Under the pieces are notes generated by a model that worked only from the letters and a program-made list of their open reading frames with translations, searched no databases and was not told where the DNA came from. A program made the position numbers and the translations under genes. DNA of 64,000 nt from Leptospira montravelensis (GTDB taxonomy: Bacteria > Spirochaetota > Leptospiria > Leptospirales > Leptospiraceae), in contig NZ_RQFO01000017.1 of the NCBI RefSeq assembly GCF_004770045.1, positions 124,001-188,000 of the forward strand, written 5' to 3'. Below are positions 36,697-45,262 of the stretch, piece by piece. Each line of letters opens with the position of its first letter. Position 1 is the stretch's first letter.

Positions 36697-37328
36697 CGAA
36701 AAAACTCTTTCTCAATTTTTAAATTTGTTTCTTTCATTAACAAATAAAAGAGATATGATTCCTTTTCTTTATATGGTTCGACGAAAAGCGCATAAGGAGC
36801 GAGTGGTAGCCAATCAAAAAATCTAACAATTTTTGTATTAGTATAAACTTTTTTAGCTACATTATTGATTGAAAACTTAGTTGTAAGCGTGTAAGTAACG
36901 GATTTAGTGTTTGGTATTAGATAAATCGACAGGATAGAAAAAGCATATAATAGCCGATTTTCTTCTGCGGGGTTTTCAAAATTATATTCAAAGGTATAAA
37001 CGTTGTTTGGATCAGAGTTAAGGATACTTTCACATATTGACGTTCTATAAAAATTTTCTATAATTTCTTTTTGATTTAAATAACCTCCCTTTACTTCAAC
37101 TGGAAAAATAATTCCAGGTCCCAAATGGATTATATTATCATTTATTATGATTTTATGTTTATTGTAAAAATCTGGAATTCTATAGTTAGTGATATAAAAA
37201 GAATTTTGATTGATACCCGGGTAATAATGATCCAAATCTGCACTGGATCTGCATGAAATGATTACTGCCAGACAGAGCAAAATGGTAATAAACTTTCTTG
37301 ATACCTTTATAGAACTATTTTGTAACAT
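36693..37328 (-). CDS. putative lipoprotein, unknown function
   Basis: A 211-residue protein with signal SSIKVSRKFITILLCLAVIISC, the Cys at about position 26 being the likely lipidation site. The mature part is Tyr/Asn/Ile-rich with alternating strands, suggesting a beta-rich periplasmic or surface protein. No domain is recognised. ATG 37328 is chosen over GTG 37337. The coding region seems more AT-rich than the flanking TetR and MFS genes. Its final codons lie in the right copy of the 25-bp direct repeat. Confidence 0.6.
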   Translation of the reverse strand: MLQNSSIKVSRKFITILLCLAVIISCRSSADLDHYYPGINQNSFYITNYRIPDFYNKHKIIINDNIIHLGPGIIFPVEVKGGYLNQKEIIENFYRTSICESILNSDPNNVYTFEYNFENPAEENRLLYAFSILSIYLIPNTKSVTYTLTTKFSINNVAKKVYTNTKIVRFFDWLPLAPYALFVEPYKEKESYLFYLLMKETNLKIEKEFFR

Positions 37329-37385
37329 CCAAATCACGGAGTAAGGAGAAGAAAACTATTCTCACAAAAAAAACTTATTTTACCC

Positions 37386-38045
37386 CTACCCACCAAGCGC
37401 TCTACGGATCACTCGCATAACCCCCGCCACAATGTCTTCATCCTTATCAAACACATCTTCCCCTAAATAGATCTTCATGCGTTCTTTATAATATACGGTG
37501 GAATACGAAAATTGTAGGGTCATAAAGATATTATCTAGTAAAAATGCAGAAAGGTTACTGTCGATATCGGAGGAGATGGTTCCTTCTTTTTTGGCAAGAT
37601 TGATCATTTCAATATAACATTTTGCAGATAAAGATTCAAGCTCACCGGAAAGACGTGTGATGAGTTCATAATTACTTTCCGTTGTCATTTCATTGTAGAG
37701 ACGGATGATGTCTTGGTTGATCCGCGAGTGGGTTTGGATGATGCGAATGATCTTTTCTATTTTGCCAAACAAATCCAGATCCAAGGAAAGAACAGATTCT
37801 AAGGTTTTTTCTAATTGGGTGATTCCATGATCCACAACCGTGAGGAAAAAATCCTCTTTGGTTTCGAAGTATTTATAGAGGGAACCGACACTGATCCCCG
37901 CTTTTTGGGCGATGGTATTCGTATTGGCGCTGGTAAACCCACGGTTGGCAAATTCAGAAATGGCTGTGGATAAAATTCGATTTCGTTTTTCTTCGGAAAT
38001 TCGTTCAAAACTGTCATTAAAATGCTTTGTCTCTGCCATACCCAT
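37386..38045 (-). CDS. TetR-family transcriptional regulator
   Basis: One-component repressor of 219 residues. The N-terminal helix-turn-helix is seen in ILSTAISEFANRGFTSANT, then IAQKAGISVGSLYKYFETKEDFF; a helical ligand-binding domain follows. I prefer ATG 38045 with AGGA upstream. Longer starts up to 38165 are open but would place the start codon within the 32-bp palindrome and add a leader unlike the family. It is divergent from the class III PLP gene at 38205, and the palindrome between them is the likely autoregulatory site. Confidence 0.9.
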   Translation of the reverse strand: MGMAETKHFNDSFERISEEKRNRILSTAISEFANRGFTSANTNTIAQKAGISVGSLYKYFETKEDFFLTVVDHGITQLEKTLESVLSLDLDLFGKIEKIIRIIQTHSRINQDIIRLYNEMTTESNYELITRLSGELESLSAKCYIEMINLAKKEGTISSDIDSNLSAFLLDNIFMTLQFSYSTVYYKERMKIYLGEDVFDKDEDIVAGVMRVIRRALGG

Positions 38046-38143
38046 CTTCCGTCCTATAAATGAAAAAAGGCTGGATTTCTCCAGAAAATTTAAGTTATTT
38101 TCCAAAGAATCCGTCATTCTTGCTAAAATTTGTGAAATCCTCC

Positions 38144-38175
38144 TTGACAATGAGTGATGACTCACTCATTGTCAA
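38144..38175. promoter_or_regulatory. 32-bp palindrome, putative TetR operator
   Basis: TTGACAATGAGTGA (38144-38157) and TCACTCATTGTCAA (38162-38175) are perfect 14-bp arms around TGAC. Both ends read TTGACA outward-in, so each arm could also serve as a -35 box for the two divergent genes, with binding blocking both. Its core TGAGTGATGACTCAC is shared with 34469-34483. Confidence 0.8.
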
Positions 38176-38204
38176 GAAAAAAGACCCGGAAGAGGAAAGA
38201 TATT

Positions 38205-39674
38205 ATGGCCCAAGGCTTTTCCATGAACGAATACCCAGACGTAGACCAAGTTTATAAAGATTTAAGGAAACTCATTTCCCTTCCCATCCGCTCCATTCGT
38301 AAAGACGCAATGGATGATATCATTCATAATTACTTTGATAAAAAATGCAGTAAGTCCAAAGCCATGATCACCAAGGCTTCGGAGTACATTCCAGGTGGTG
38401 TTCAACACAACCTTTCCTTCAATCACCCCTTCCCACTTGTATTCACAAAAGCATCGGGTGCTTATCTCTACGATTTAGACGGAAACAAATACATCGATTT
38501 TTTACAAGCGGGCGGGCCAACAGTTCTTGGCAGTAACCCAACTTCTGTCCGAAAAAAAGTCATCGAACTTCTAGACACAACAGGTCCTGTCACTGGCCTC
38601 TTTCACGAATACGAATACAAGTTAGCTGAAAAAATTGTCGAGTTAGTTCCTTCTGTGGAAATGTTTCGGATGCTCGGCTCGGGAACCGAAGCTTGTATGG
38701 CATCCATTCGTGTGGCAAGACTTGCCACTAAGAAAAAAAACATCGTGAAGATGGGTGGAGCCTATCATGGTTGGAGTGACCAATTGGCTTATGGACTACG
38801 AATCCCAGGCACAAGGCATTTTGAAGCCAATGGAGTTCCTAAATCCATTTTCAAATACACGCAAGAATTTTATCCGAACGATTTGAACGCTTTAGAATCT
38901 GTTCTCAAACGAAATCGTTTCCGTGGTGGCACTGCTGCTGTTCTCATTGAACCAGTAGGACCAGAAAGTGGAACAAGACCTCTTGACCGTAATTTCAACA
39001 AAGGTGTTAGAGAACTTTGTGATAAATATGGTGCCCTTCTTATTTTTGATGAAGTGGTTACCGCATTCCGTATCGGACTCAGTGGTGCTCAAGGGTATTA
39101 CGGTGTGACTCCTGATCTTACTATTTTTGGAAAAGTAGTGGCTGGTGGATATCCGTCAGCTGGTGGACTAGGTGGTAAAAAAGAATACATGAAATATGTA
39201 TCGGCAGGTCTTCAAACAGGCACCAAAAAGGCGTTAATCGGTGGAACGATGGCAGCAAACCCACTCAGTTCAGCCGCTGGTTATTTTACACTTTGCGAAA
39301 TGGAAAAAACAGGGGCTCTTGAAAAATCAGGAAGAGCGGGAGACCGTCTTACAAAAGGATTACAAAAACTGATCAAAAAGTATGACCTTCCTTTTGTTGC
39401 CTTTAACCAAGGTTCCATTTGCCACTTAGAAACCGTAGGCACTATGTTACTCGATATCAACATAATGAAGTTCTGGACCATTAAAAAAACCATCTCTGAA
39501 GCTCATAAACGAAAACATGCGATGGAAGAAATGGGAGCTGCTTATATGTCTGAAGGACTTGTGACTCTGGCAGGAAGTAGACTTTATACCAGTGCTTCTG
39601 ATACGGACGAAGTGATCGATGACGCCCTCAAACGATTTGATCGTGTGTTTCAAAAAGTGGAAGGTGTGGCTTAA
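38205..39674 (+). CDS. class III PLP-dependent aminotransferase / GSA-aminomutase-like enzyme
   Basis: PLP enzyme of fold type I, 489 residues. Visible: PGGVQHNLSF, LYDLDGNKYIDFLQAGG, GSGTEACMASIRVAR, AYHGWSD, the cofactor-contacting IFDEVVTAFR, and the Schiff-base Lys in TIFGKVVAGGYP. It resembles glutamate-1-semialdehyde aminomutase but is about 60 residues longer, with an N-terminal extension; the class also contains ethanolamine-phosphate phospho-lyase. ATG 38205 has GAGGAAAG upstream and lies just beyond the TetR palindrome. Its regulation together with a kinase/GlpD/FLVCR-like set argues for catabolism rather than haem synthesis. Confidence 0.83.
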   Translation: MAQGFSMNEYPDVDQVYKDLRKLISLPIRSIRKDAMDDIIHNYFDKKCSKSKAMITKASEYIPGGVQHNLSFNHPFPLVFTKASGAYLYDLDGNKYIDFLQAGGPTVLGSNPTSVRKKVIELLDTTGPVTGLFHEYEYKLAEKIVELVPSVEMFRMLGSGTEACMASIRVARLATKKKNIVKMGGAYHGWSDQLAYGLRIPGTRHFEANGVPKSIFKYTQEFYPNDLNALESVLKRNRFRGGTAAVLIEPVGPESGTRPLDRNFNKGVRELCDKYGALLIFDEVVTAFRIGLSGAQGYYGVTPDLTIFGKVVAGGYPSAGGLGGKKEYMKYVSAGLQTGTKKALIGGTMAANPLSSAAGYFTLCEMEKTGALEKSGRAGDRLTKGLQKLIKKYDLPFVAFNQGSICHLETVGTMLLDINIMKFWTIKKTISEAHKRKHAMEEMGAAYMSEGLVTLAGSRLYTSASDTDEVIDDALKRFDRVFQKVEGVA

Positions 39675-39686
39675 AAGAAATTCTTC

Positions 39687-39727
39687 GAGAAAACTAGATT
39701 ATCCATTCGATTTCTAGTTTTCTCTAT
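39687..39727 (+). terminator. intrinsic terminator after the class III PLP gene
   Basis: GAGAAAACTAGA (39687-39698) and TCTAGTTTTCTC (39713-39724) form a perfect 12-bp stem with a 14-base loop, 13 bp after the stop codon. The T-run is weak and partly in the stem. Confidence 0.65.
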
Positions 39728-39920
39728 ACTTTAAACCAAACATTTTTTCCTACCCAACCCATTGAATGACGGCTGAAAACGGGAGGTCTCCTCCGTTTCT
39801 AATTGGTCTCATCGAGAAATTCAGCTAAATCCTCCTTAATTTCCACCCACCTTCGAAAAGTACTTGTACATTTCAGAATTCCCGGGAGATTATGTCTCAA
39901 ATCCTCACGAGGCCCGTACT

Positions 39921-41621
39921 ATGCCTGAACCACTGCAAAAAATCATCGATAATCTCAAAGAGTTATTCAACAAACTCGATAAAACCAAAAAAATGATTTT
40001 GGGTGGTGTGCTTGCCGTTGTGGTGGTGGCAGTCATCATTTTATCCAATGTCTCGTCCCAACGCAATCGTGTGGTTCTCTTTAAGGATTTGGATTCCAAA
40101 GACTTTTCTGAGGTTACCAAAAAACTGGATGCCCTTGGTTATTCTTATGGTTCAAGTGAAACAAATCTCATCACTGTAGATCCCGAACAAAGACAAGAGA
40201 TCGTCACAAAACTTGCACAAGAAAATTTAATTCCTGCAGGTGTGACTGGTTGGGAATTATTCGACATTGAAAAATTTACAGAAACCCAATTCGACAAAGA
40301 CATTAAAAAATACAGAGCACTCAAAGGTGCGATTGAAAAATCTCTCAATACATTAAGACCTATCGAAAGATCCGATGTCAACATCGCCATTCCTGAAGGT
40401 GATCTTTTTGAATCCAATTCCTATCCAGTGAAAGCCAGTGTAATTTTACACTTCAAACCGGGTGTCGAAGGAATGAGTAAAAAAGAAATCAAAGGGATTG
40501 TGAACTTAGTCGCTCGTGCGGTTCCTAAGTTAAAACCAGAAAACGTAAGTGTGGCCGATCCTGATGGTAAAATCATTTCTGACTTTGAAGAAGATTTAGA
40601 AAAAGAAAGATTAGAACTTCGTATCGTTCAAGAAAAACTTAGAATTGAAGAAGAAGAACGAGTCAAACGGCTCATCGACATTCGTAATACCCTTCGTTGG
40701 TATTTGGGTGGAGAAGATCGTGTGGACATCACACGTTTTGAATATTCCTTCAATTGGGACCAAGAGTCCTTAACAGAAAACGAAGTATTACCTGTGGTTG
40801 CGGAAGAAGACAATCCTGATACACCATATAACGAAAGAAAGTTGGTTGATGGATATTCTTTAAAAGTATCTTCCAAAGAAACAAAAGAATCTTTTAAAGG
40901 ACGCGGGTTTACGCCCGATGGCCCAGCAGGAACCGAGCCAAACCTTCCTCCTGGTTATAAAGATACTGACTACCAAAAAGCAGAATATTCCAAAGACGAA
41001 AATATCAATAACTATGAATTCAACAAACGTGTGAAAGATATCAAACGCCAACCTTGGAAAATTGAAAAAATTGGTTTATCCGTAGTTGTGGATGGTGTTT
41101 GGGAACGAAAAGAACGCGAAGATGGAATGGGATATGATAGAAAGTACATTCCAGTTGCCGAAAATGATCTAAAACTCGTTCGTAAAAACTTAGAAGCAGC
41201 CATTGGATACACAAGATCTCGTGGTGACCAAATTAGTGTCATCACCATTCCCAAAGATAGAACCGAACAATTCCGTGCGGAAGACGAAGAGTATCAAAGA
41301 CAACGTGCCATTCGTAATATGGTGATTGCTTCTCTTGTTATTTTAATTCTCTTAATACTAGCTATCTTAGTCTATCGTGCGATCAAAAAAGAAATCGCAA
41401 GAAGAAGAAGACTCAGAGAAGAAGAACTGGCAGCCCAACAACAAATGATGCGGGAAGCAGCTCTACGAGTGATGGACGAAGGGGGAGCCGAAGTCGAACT
41501 CTCCCTCGACGAAAAACTCAGACGAGAGTTACTCGAAAACGCAATTAACCTAGCAAAAGAAAAACCAGAAGATGTGGCACAGTTATTACGCACTTGGCTT
41601 GCTGAGGAAGAACAAACTTAA
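39921..41621 (+). CDS. fliF: flagellar M-ring protein FliF
   Basis: MS-ring protein spanning the cytoplasmic membrane at the base of the flagellum. Two transmembrane segments: [17 protein letters not shown] near residue 24 and [19 protein letters not shown] near residue 475. The periplasmic YscJ-like domain has [22 protein letters not shown], and the C-terminal cytoplasmic tail [22 protein letters not shown] is the FliG-binding segment. ATG 39921 (566 residues) gives the normal start and has CGAGG upstream; a TTG at 39864 is unlikely. No fliG follows: the next gene is convergent. Confidence 0.93.
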   Translation: MPEPLQKIIDNLKELFNKLDKTKKMILGGVLAVVVVAVIILSNVSSQRNRVVLFKDLDSKDFSEVTKKLDALGYSYGSSETNLITVDPEQRQEIVTKLAQENLIPAGVTGWELFDIEKFTETQFDKDIKKYRALKGAIEKSLNTLRPIERSDVNIAIPEGDLFESNSYPVKASVILHFKPGVEGMSKKEIKGIVNLVARAVPKLKPENVSVADPDGKIISDFEEDLEKERLELRIVQEKLRIEEEERVKRLIDIRNTLRWYLGGEDRVDITRFEYSFNWDQESLTENEVLPVVAEEDNPDTPYNERKLVDGYSLKVSSKETKESFKGRGFTPDGPAGTEPNLPPGYKDTDYQKAEYSKDENINNYEFNKRVKDIKRQPWKIEKIGLSVVVDGVWERKEREDGMGYDRKYIPVAENDLKLVRKNLEAAIGYTRSRGDQISVITIPKDRTEQFRAEDEEYQRQRAIRNMVIASLVILILLILAILVYRAIKKEIARRRRLREEELAAQQQMMREAALRVMDEGGAEVELSLDEKLRRELLENAINLAKEKPEDVAQLLRTWLAEEEQT

Positions 41622-41626
41622 CGCAT

Positions 41627-44188
41627 TTAAGTTTCGTTTTTCCAACGGATATTGGCACCTTTGGTGATCCGGGAATATACTTCCCGGAAATACTGGTTAG
41701 GTGCCTTTCCGTCTGGATCCTGCGAATAACGAGGTCTTAGGCGATGAACAAAATACATATCCAACTCACCTTTATTTTTTCCGTGAATTTTACCTCTGTA
41801 TTCCGTAACAAAAAAATATTTTACTAATTCATAAGTTTCTTTGGAAACATTGATTTTTCCTGTTTCCCCACCAGATTCCATTCGGGATGCCGTATTAACA
41901 GTATCTCCCCAAATATCATAGGCGAATTTAAACCTTCCCACCACTCCGGCTACAACAGGCCCTGTATGAATACCTAGTCGTAATTCCCAAAAAGGTAAAC
42001 CTAAAGTAGATTTAATTTCCTTTAGTTGGTTCATAAAACTTTGGACTTCTAATGCCGCCAAACAAGCGTCAATGGCACTTGTTCTCGTTTCGACGGGAAC
42101 TCCCCCAGCACACATATAACTATCACCAATGGTTTTTAATTTTTCTAAATTGTTTCTGAGAATGATTTCATCAAATTGAGTGAAACAGGCATCCAGTTCC
42201 TCAATTAAACTTTGTTCATCCATTCCTTCAGCTACTTTGGTAAACCCTTTGAAATCCGTAAAAAGTACAGTTACATTTTCAATCCGAGACGGTGTAACAC
42301 TCCCTTTTTGTTTTAATTCCTTTGCAACTTTATAAGGTAAAATGTTGAGAAGTAACTTTTCCGATTCTTCTCTTGCTTCTTCTGCTTTGTCTTGGGCGAT
42401 CAAAGCTTTTTCTCTTTCTTCATCAGCCTTTTGTTTTTCTAAATCTAACAAAAAGTAACTGATATCAAGTTCCTCTGCTAAAGGACGAGACATGATGTAA
42501 ACAACTAGGTAGTTAAACAAAACAAGAGGTAGCACAATCATAGTTAAATGAAAGGCAGATTCCCCAACCCCATACTGCTCACGAATCAATGGGAAATATA
42601 GGATTGCAGCAATGCCCATAGTAATGAGGCCTAAGTTAGCAAGTCTTTGACTGAGTTGGATGGTCCTACCTTCTAAGGACAAAGCTCCATGCCGTAACAC
42701 CGCATAACCAAGTAAAAACGCTGGTATAAATTGGAAATCTGCCAATGGATAAATAGGGAAACCATGACTAGGAAAAAGAGCGGCTAATAATAAAATAGCA
42801 GACAAAAAAAACGAGCCTATGATCCATTTAGATGCAAAGTTAATATAACCTTTGTTGCGAATGAATGTAAAAAGAACTAAAATAATAGCAATAGCACCAT
42901 TAGCTCCAACAAGTAATTCTGCTGGGCCACCATGATGTACTCTTGACCAAGGGTAATCAAAATAACCAACAAAAAGGTAAGGTGAAGGTGCAAGGATAGC
43001 CGCAGTTACACAAAGGAAGTCGATACCTTGAATCCAAAATGGTGACTTTTGACCAATGGCCTCAAATACCAATCGCACCATGATACTTGGTGCAAAAGCA
43101 AAAGCCACAAAGGTCATCTGAGAAATACGAAGTTGAACTACATAAGAGATGTTTAACTTTAAAGGAACCGATTGGATGACATAAAATCCAGTGAGAATCA
43201 GAGCAAAGGCACAAAGTTGATTGATCCTTGCCGATGGATTGGCACCCGCCACAATGATGGAAAGGAATACAGCACCAAATACAGATACTACGGGTGGGAT
43301 TCCCCAAGGATACCATTTGGCTGATTCATAAGCATCAGGGGAAAGTCCAAAGGAAACACCAAACGAAATAAAAATTAAAACAAAAGATAAAAGTGCAAAT
43401 AAGAAATAAAACATTCCATTCTTTTGAAATAGAAGTTCATTTACATCAAAAAAGTCAGATCGAAATACTCCATAGGCCACAAGTAACATTGGGATAAATA
43501 AAAAGAATCCTCCCGGATACACTTTGAACCCAAGGATACTTGGAGCATTTAAAGTTGTGAGTAAAAAAAGTAAATTAACACCGTGAAATAAAGTTAGGTG
43601 ATAATGTTTACGTATGTATTGATAATGTTTAATAAAAGAAGGTAATATTAGAATAAAATACCCAAGTGGTGCCAAAATCCCCCAAGGCCTAACAAATGAA
43701 CTTCCTCTTGGATACTTTCCGAATGGAAATTCAAAAATAGTAGTTTCAAATCCTTTTCCAATTAAAACACCGAAATACAATACAAAACTAGCCAACCAAC
43801 AAAGATAGGAATAATATAACAACAGTTTGCTTTGTTTTCCCGTCATATGGTATGCCATATAGAATGCAGTGGGAGCTAGCGGTGCTACCAGGAAGTATAA
43901 TAAATCATTCCAAAAAACTAATGTGTTTACATCCTGAATCCAAGCCCTTGTTGTGAGAACAAGACCCACCGATCCAAAACTTATAAATGAAATCGTTAGG
44001 TTTAAATGGAAAATTTTATTATCAACATCTGATTTACGAAACTTTTGAAAGGCAAAATAACTTAAAAAAACACCAACAAAAAAAGTGAGAATCCCTGGAG
44101 CCCCATAAGGTATCTGGTACCAAAAATATTCCCAATCGGAAATAATTCCTTCTGGTTTTAAAAAATAAATGAGTGGGTATGATTCCAT
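41627..44188 (-). CDS. class III adenylate cyclase with 16-17 transmembrane segments
   Basis: Membrane nucleotide cyclase of 853 residues. Residues 1-570 contain about 16 hydrophobic helices, arranged like two successive 7TM sensor bundles. A short coiled coil (LEKQKADEEREKALIAQDKA) links to a C-terminal class III catalytic domain: VLFTDFKGFTKVAEGM with the first metal-binding Asp, the Lys of LKTIGDSYM, and FAYDIWGDTVNTASRME with the transition-state Asn/Arg. The Lys and Asp at the base-recognition positions fit ATP, so cAMP is the likely product. It ends 5 bp from the convergent fliF stop. Confidence 0.88.
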   Translation of the reverse strand: MESYPLIYFLKPEGIISDWEYFWYQIPYGAPGILTFFVGVFLSYFAFQKFRKSDVDNKIFHLNLTISFISFGSVGLVLTTRAWIQDVNTLVFWNDLLYFLVAPLAPTAFYMAYHMTGKQSKLLLYYSYLCWLASFVLYFGVLIGKGFETTIFEFPFGKYPRGSSFVRPWGILAPLGYFILILPSFIKHYQYIRKHYHLTLFHGVNLLFLLTTLNAPSILGFKVYPGGFFLFIPMLLVAYGVFRSDFFDVNELLFQKNGMFYFLFALLSFVLIFISFGVSFGLSPDAYESAKWYPWGIPPVVSVFGAVFLSIIVAGANPSARINQLCAFALILTGFYVIQSVPLKLNISYVVQLRISQMTFVAFAFAPSIMVRLVFEAIGQKSPFWIQGIDFLCVTAAILAPSPYLFVGYFDYPWSRVHHGGPAELLVGANGAIAIILVLFTFIRNKGYINFASKWIIGSFFLSAILLLAALFPSHGFPIYPLADFQFIPAFLLGYAVLRHGALSLEGRTIQLSQRLANLGLITMGIAAILYFPLIREQYGVGESAFHLTMIVLPLVLFNYLVVYIMSRPLAEELDISYFLLDLEKQKADEEREKALIAQDKAEEAREESEKLLLNILPYKVAKELKQKGSVTPSRIENVTVLFTDFKGFTKVAEGMDEQSLIEELDACFTQFDEIILRNNLEKLKTIGDSYMCAGGVPVETRTSAIDACLAALEVQSFMNQLKEIKSTLGLPFWELRLGIHTGPVVAGVVGRFKFAYDIWGDTVNTASRMESGGETGKINVSKETYELVKYFFVTEYRGKIHGKNKGELDMYFVHRLRPRYSQDPDGKAPNQYFREVYSRITKGANIRWKNET

Positions 44189-44265
44189 CTCTTTAAAGAT
44201 CGGCTTTCGAGAAAAGAGAAAGTAGCAAATTCTTCTATTTGACTCACTTCCTCTTTTGTTGTTCT

Positions 44266-45162
44266 ATGTCGGATATGGTTGATCTAAACTTTCCAAAAAA
44301 GAACGCTACTGAATGGTTAGCTGCTGGTAAATTTTTCGAATATAAAAAGTTTCAAATTTTCTTTATCCAAGAAGGAAGAGGACAAAACTTAATACTTCTT
44401 CATGGATTCCCAACTTCTTCTTGGGACTATTCCAAGATTTTTAACGGACTAACACGTTATTTTAATACAATCGCCATTGATTTTTTAGGATTCGGATATT
44501 CCTCAAAACCCAAAAAACATAACTACACTCTCATCGAACAAACTGATATTATAGAGAACTATATAGAAAAAAATGCATTAAAAAGAGTGAAGTTTGTTTT
44601 TCACGATTATGCAGTCAGTGTAGGCCAGGAAATTTTAGCAAGGCACTTGGAAAGAAGTGATCGAAAGTATGAAATTGATGGGGCAGTGTTTTTCAACGGA
44701 GGACTTTTTCCTCACCTACATAGACCTACTTTCAAACAAAAACTTCTCGCCACACCCATATTAGGTGCAGTCCTTTCTCGATTTTATGATGAAAAAAAAT
44801 TTGGAGTAGCTTTCTCTCAAGTATTTGGAAAAAACACAAAACCAAGTGACAAAGAAATTTCTGTCCTTTGGAAACTCATCACCTACCCAAACAAAGTATT
44901 AATTCCACACAAACTTTTGAAATACATTAAGGAAAGACGAGTTCACGGAGAACGTTGGAAAAATGCACTCCTCCAAACAGAAGTTCCTTTACTTTTTATT
45001 AATGGCGGAGAAGACCCAGTGAGTGGAAGCCATCTAGCTGATGAAATCGAAAAGTTACCAATCAAAAACAAAAAACTAATTCGTTGGGAGACAATTGGAC
45101 ACTATCCGCAATGGGAGAATCCGGAAGAAAGTTTTAAAGAAATATATGAATTTTTAAAGTAA
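44266..45162 (+). CDS. alpha/beta hydrolase with Asp nucleophile (dehalogenase/epoxide hydrolase/MEST-like)
   Basis: Alpha/beta-hydrolase of about 298 residues. The oxyanion-hole motif is LLHGFPTSSWDY, the nucleophile elbow VFHDYAVSVGQE, with Asp rather than Ser, and the final His lies in ETIGHYPQWENP. Asp nucleophiles are typical of haloalkane dehalogenases, epoxide hydrolases and MEST-like proteins. The elbow has HDYA where HDYG or HDWG is usual. ATG 44266 is preferred; TTG 44239 and ATG 44275 are also in frame. Substrate unknown. Confidence 0.8.
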   Translation: MSDMVDLNFPKKNATEWLAAGKFFEYKKFQIFFIQEGRGQNLILLHGFPTSSWDYSKIFNGLTRYFNTIAIDFLGFGYSSKPKKHNYTLIEQTDIIENYIEKNALKRVKFVFHDYAVSVGQEILARHLERSDRKYEIDGAVFFNGGLFPHLHRPTFKQKLLATPILGAVLSRFYDEKKFGVAFSQVFGKNTKPSDKEISVLWKLITYPNKVLIPHKLLKYIKERRVHGERWKNALLQTEVPLLFINGGEDPVSGSHLADEIEKLPIKNKKLIRWETIGHYPQWENPEESFKEIYEFLK

Positions 45163-45262
45163 GGATTAAAGACCTTTATTATTTGAATTCGGTTTCAAAG
45201 AAAATGAAATGAAACCTGTCAAAATAACACCGAATTTATTCGTTAAAAAAGAAAACTCAAAA

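Noticed and set aside
39892..39996. ATG with a good GGGAGA ribosome binding site just before fliF in another frame (34 codons)
   Set aside because: The product is short and without recognisable features. It could be a leader peptide, but nothing else supports it.
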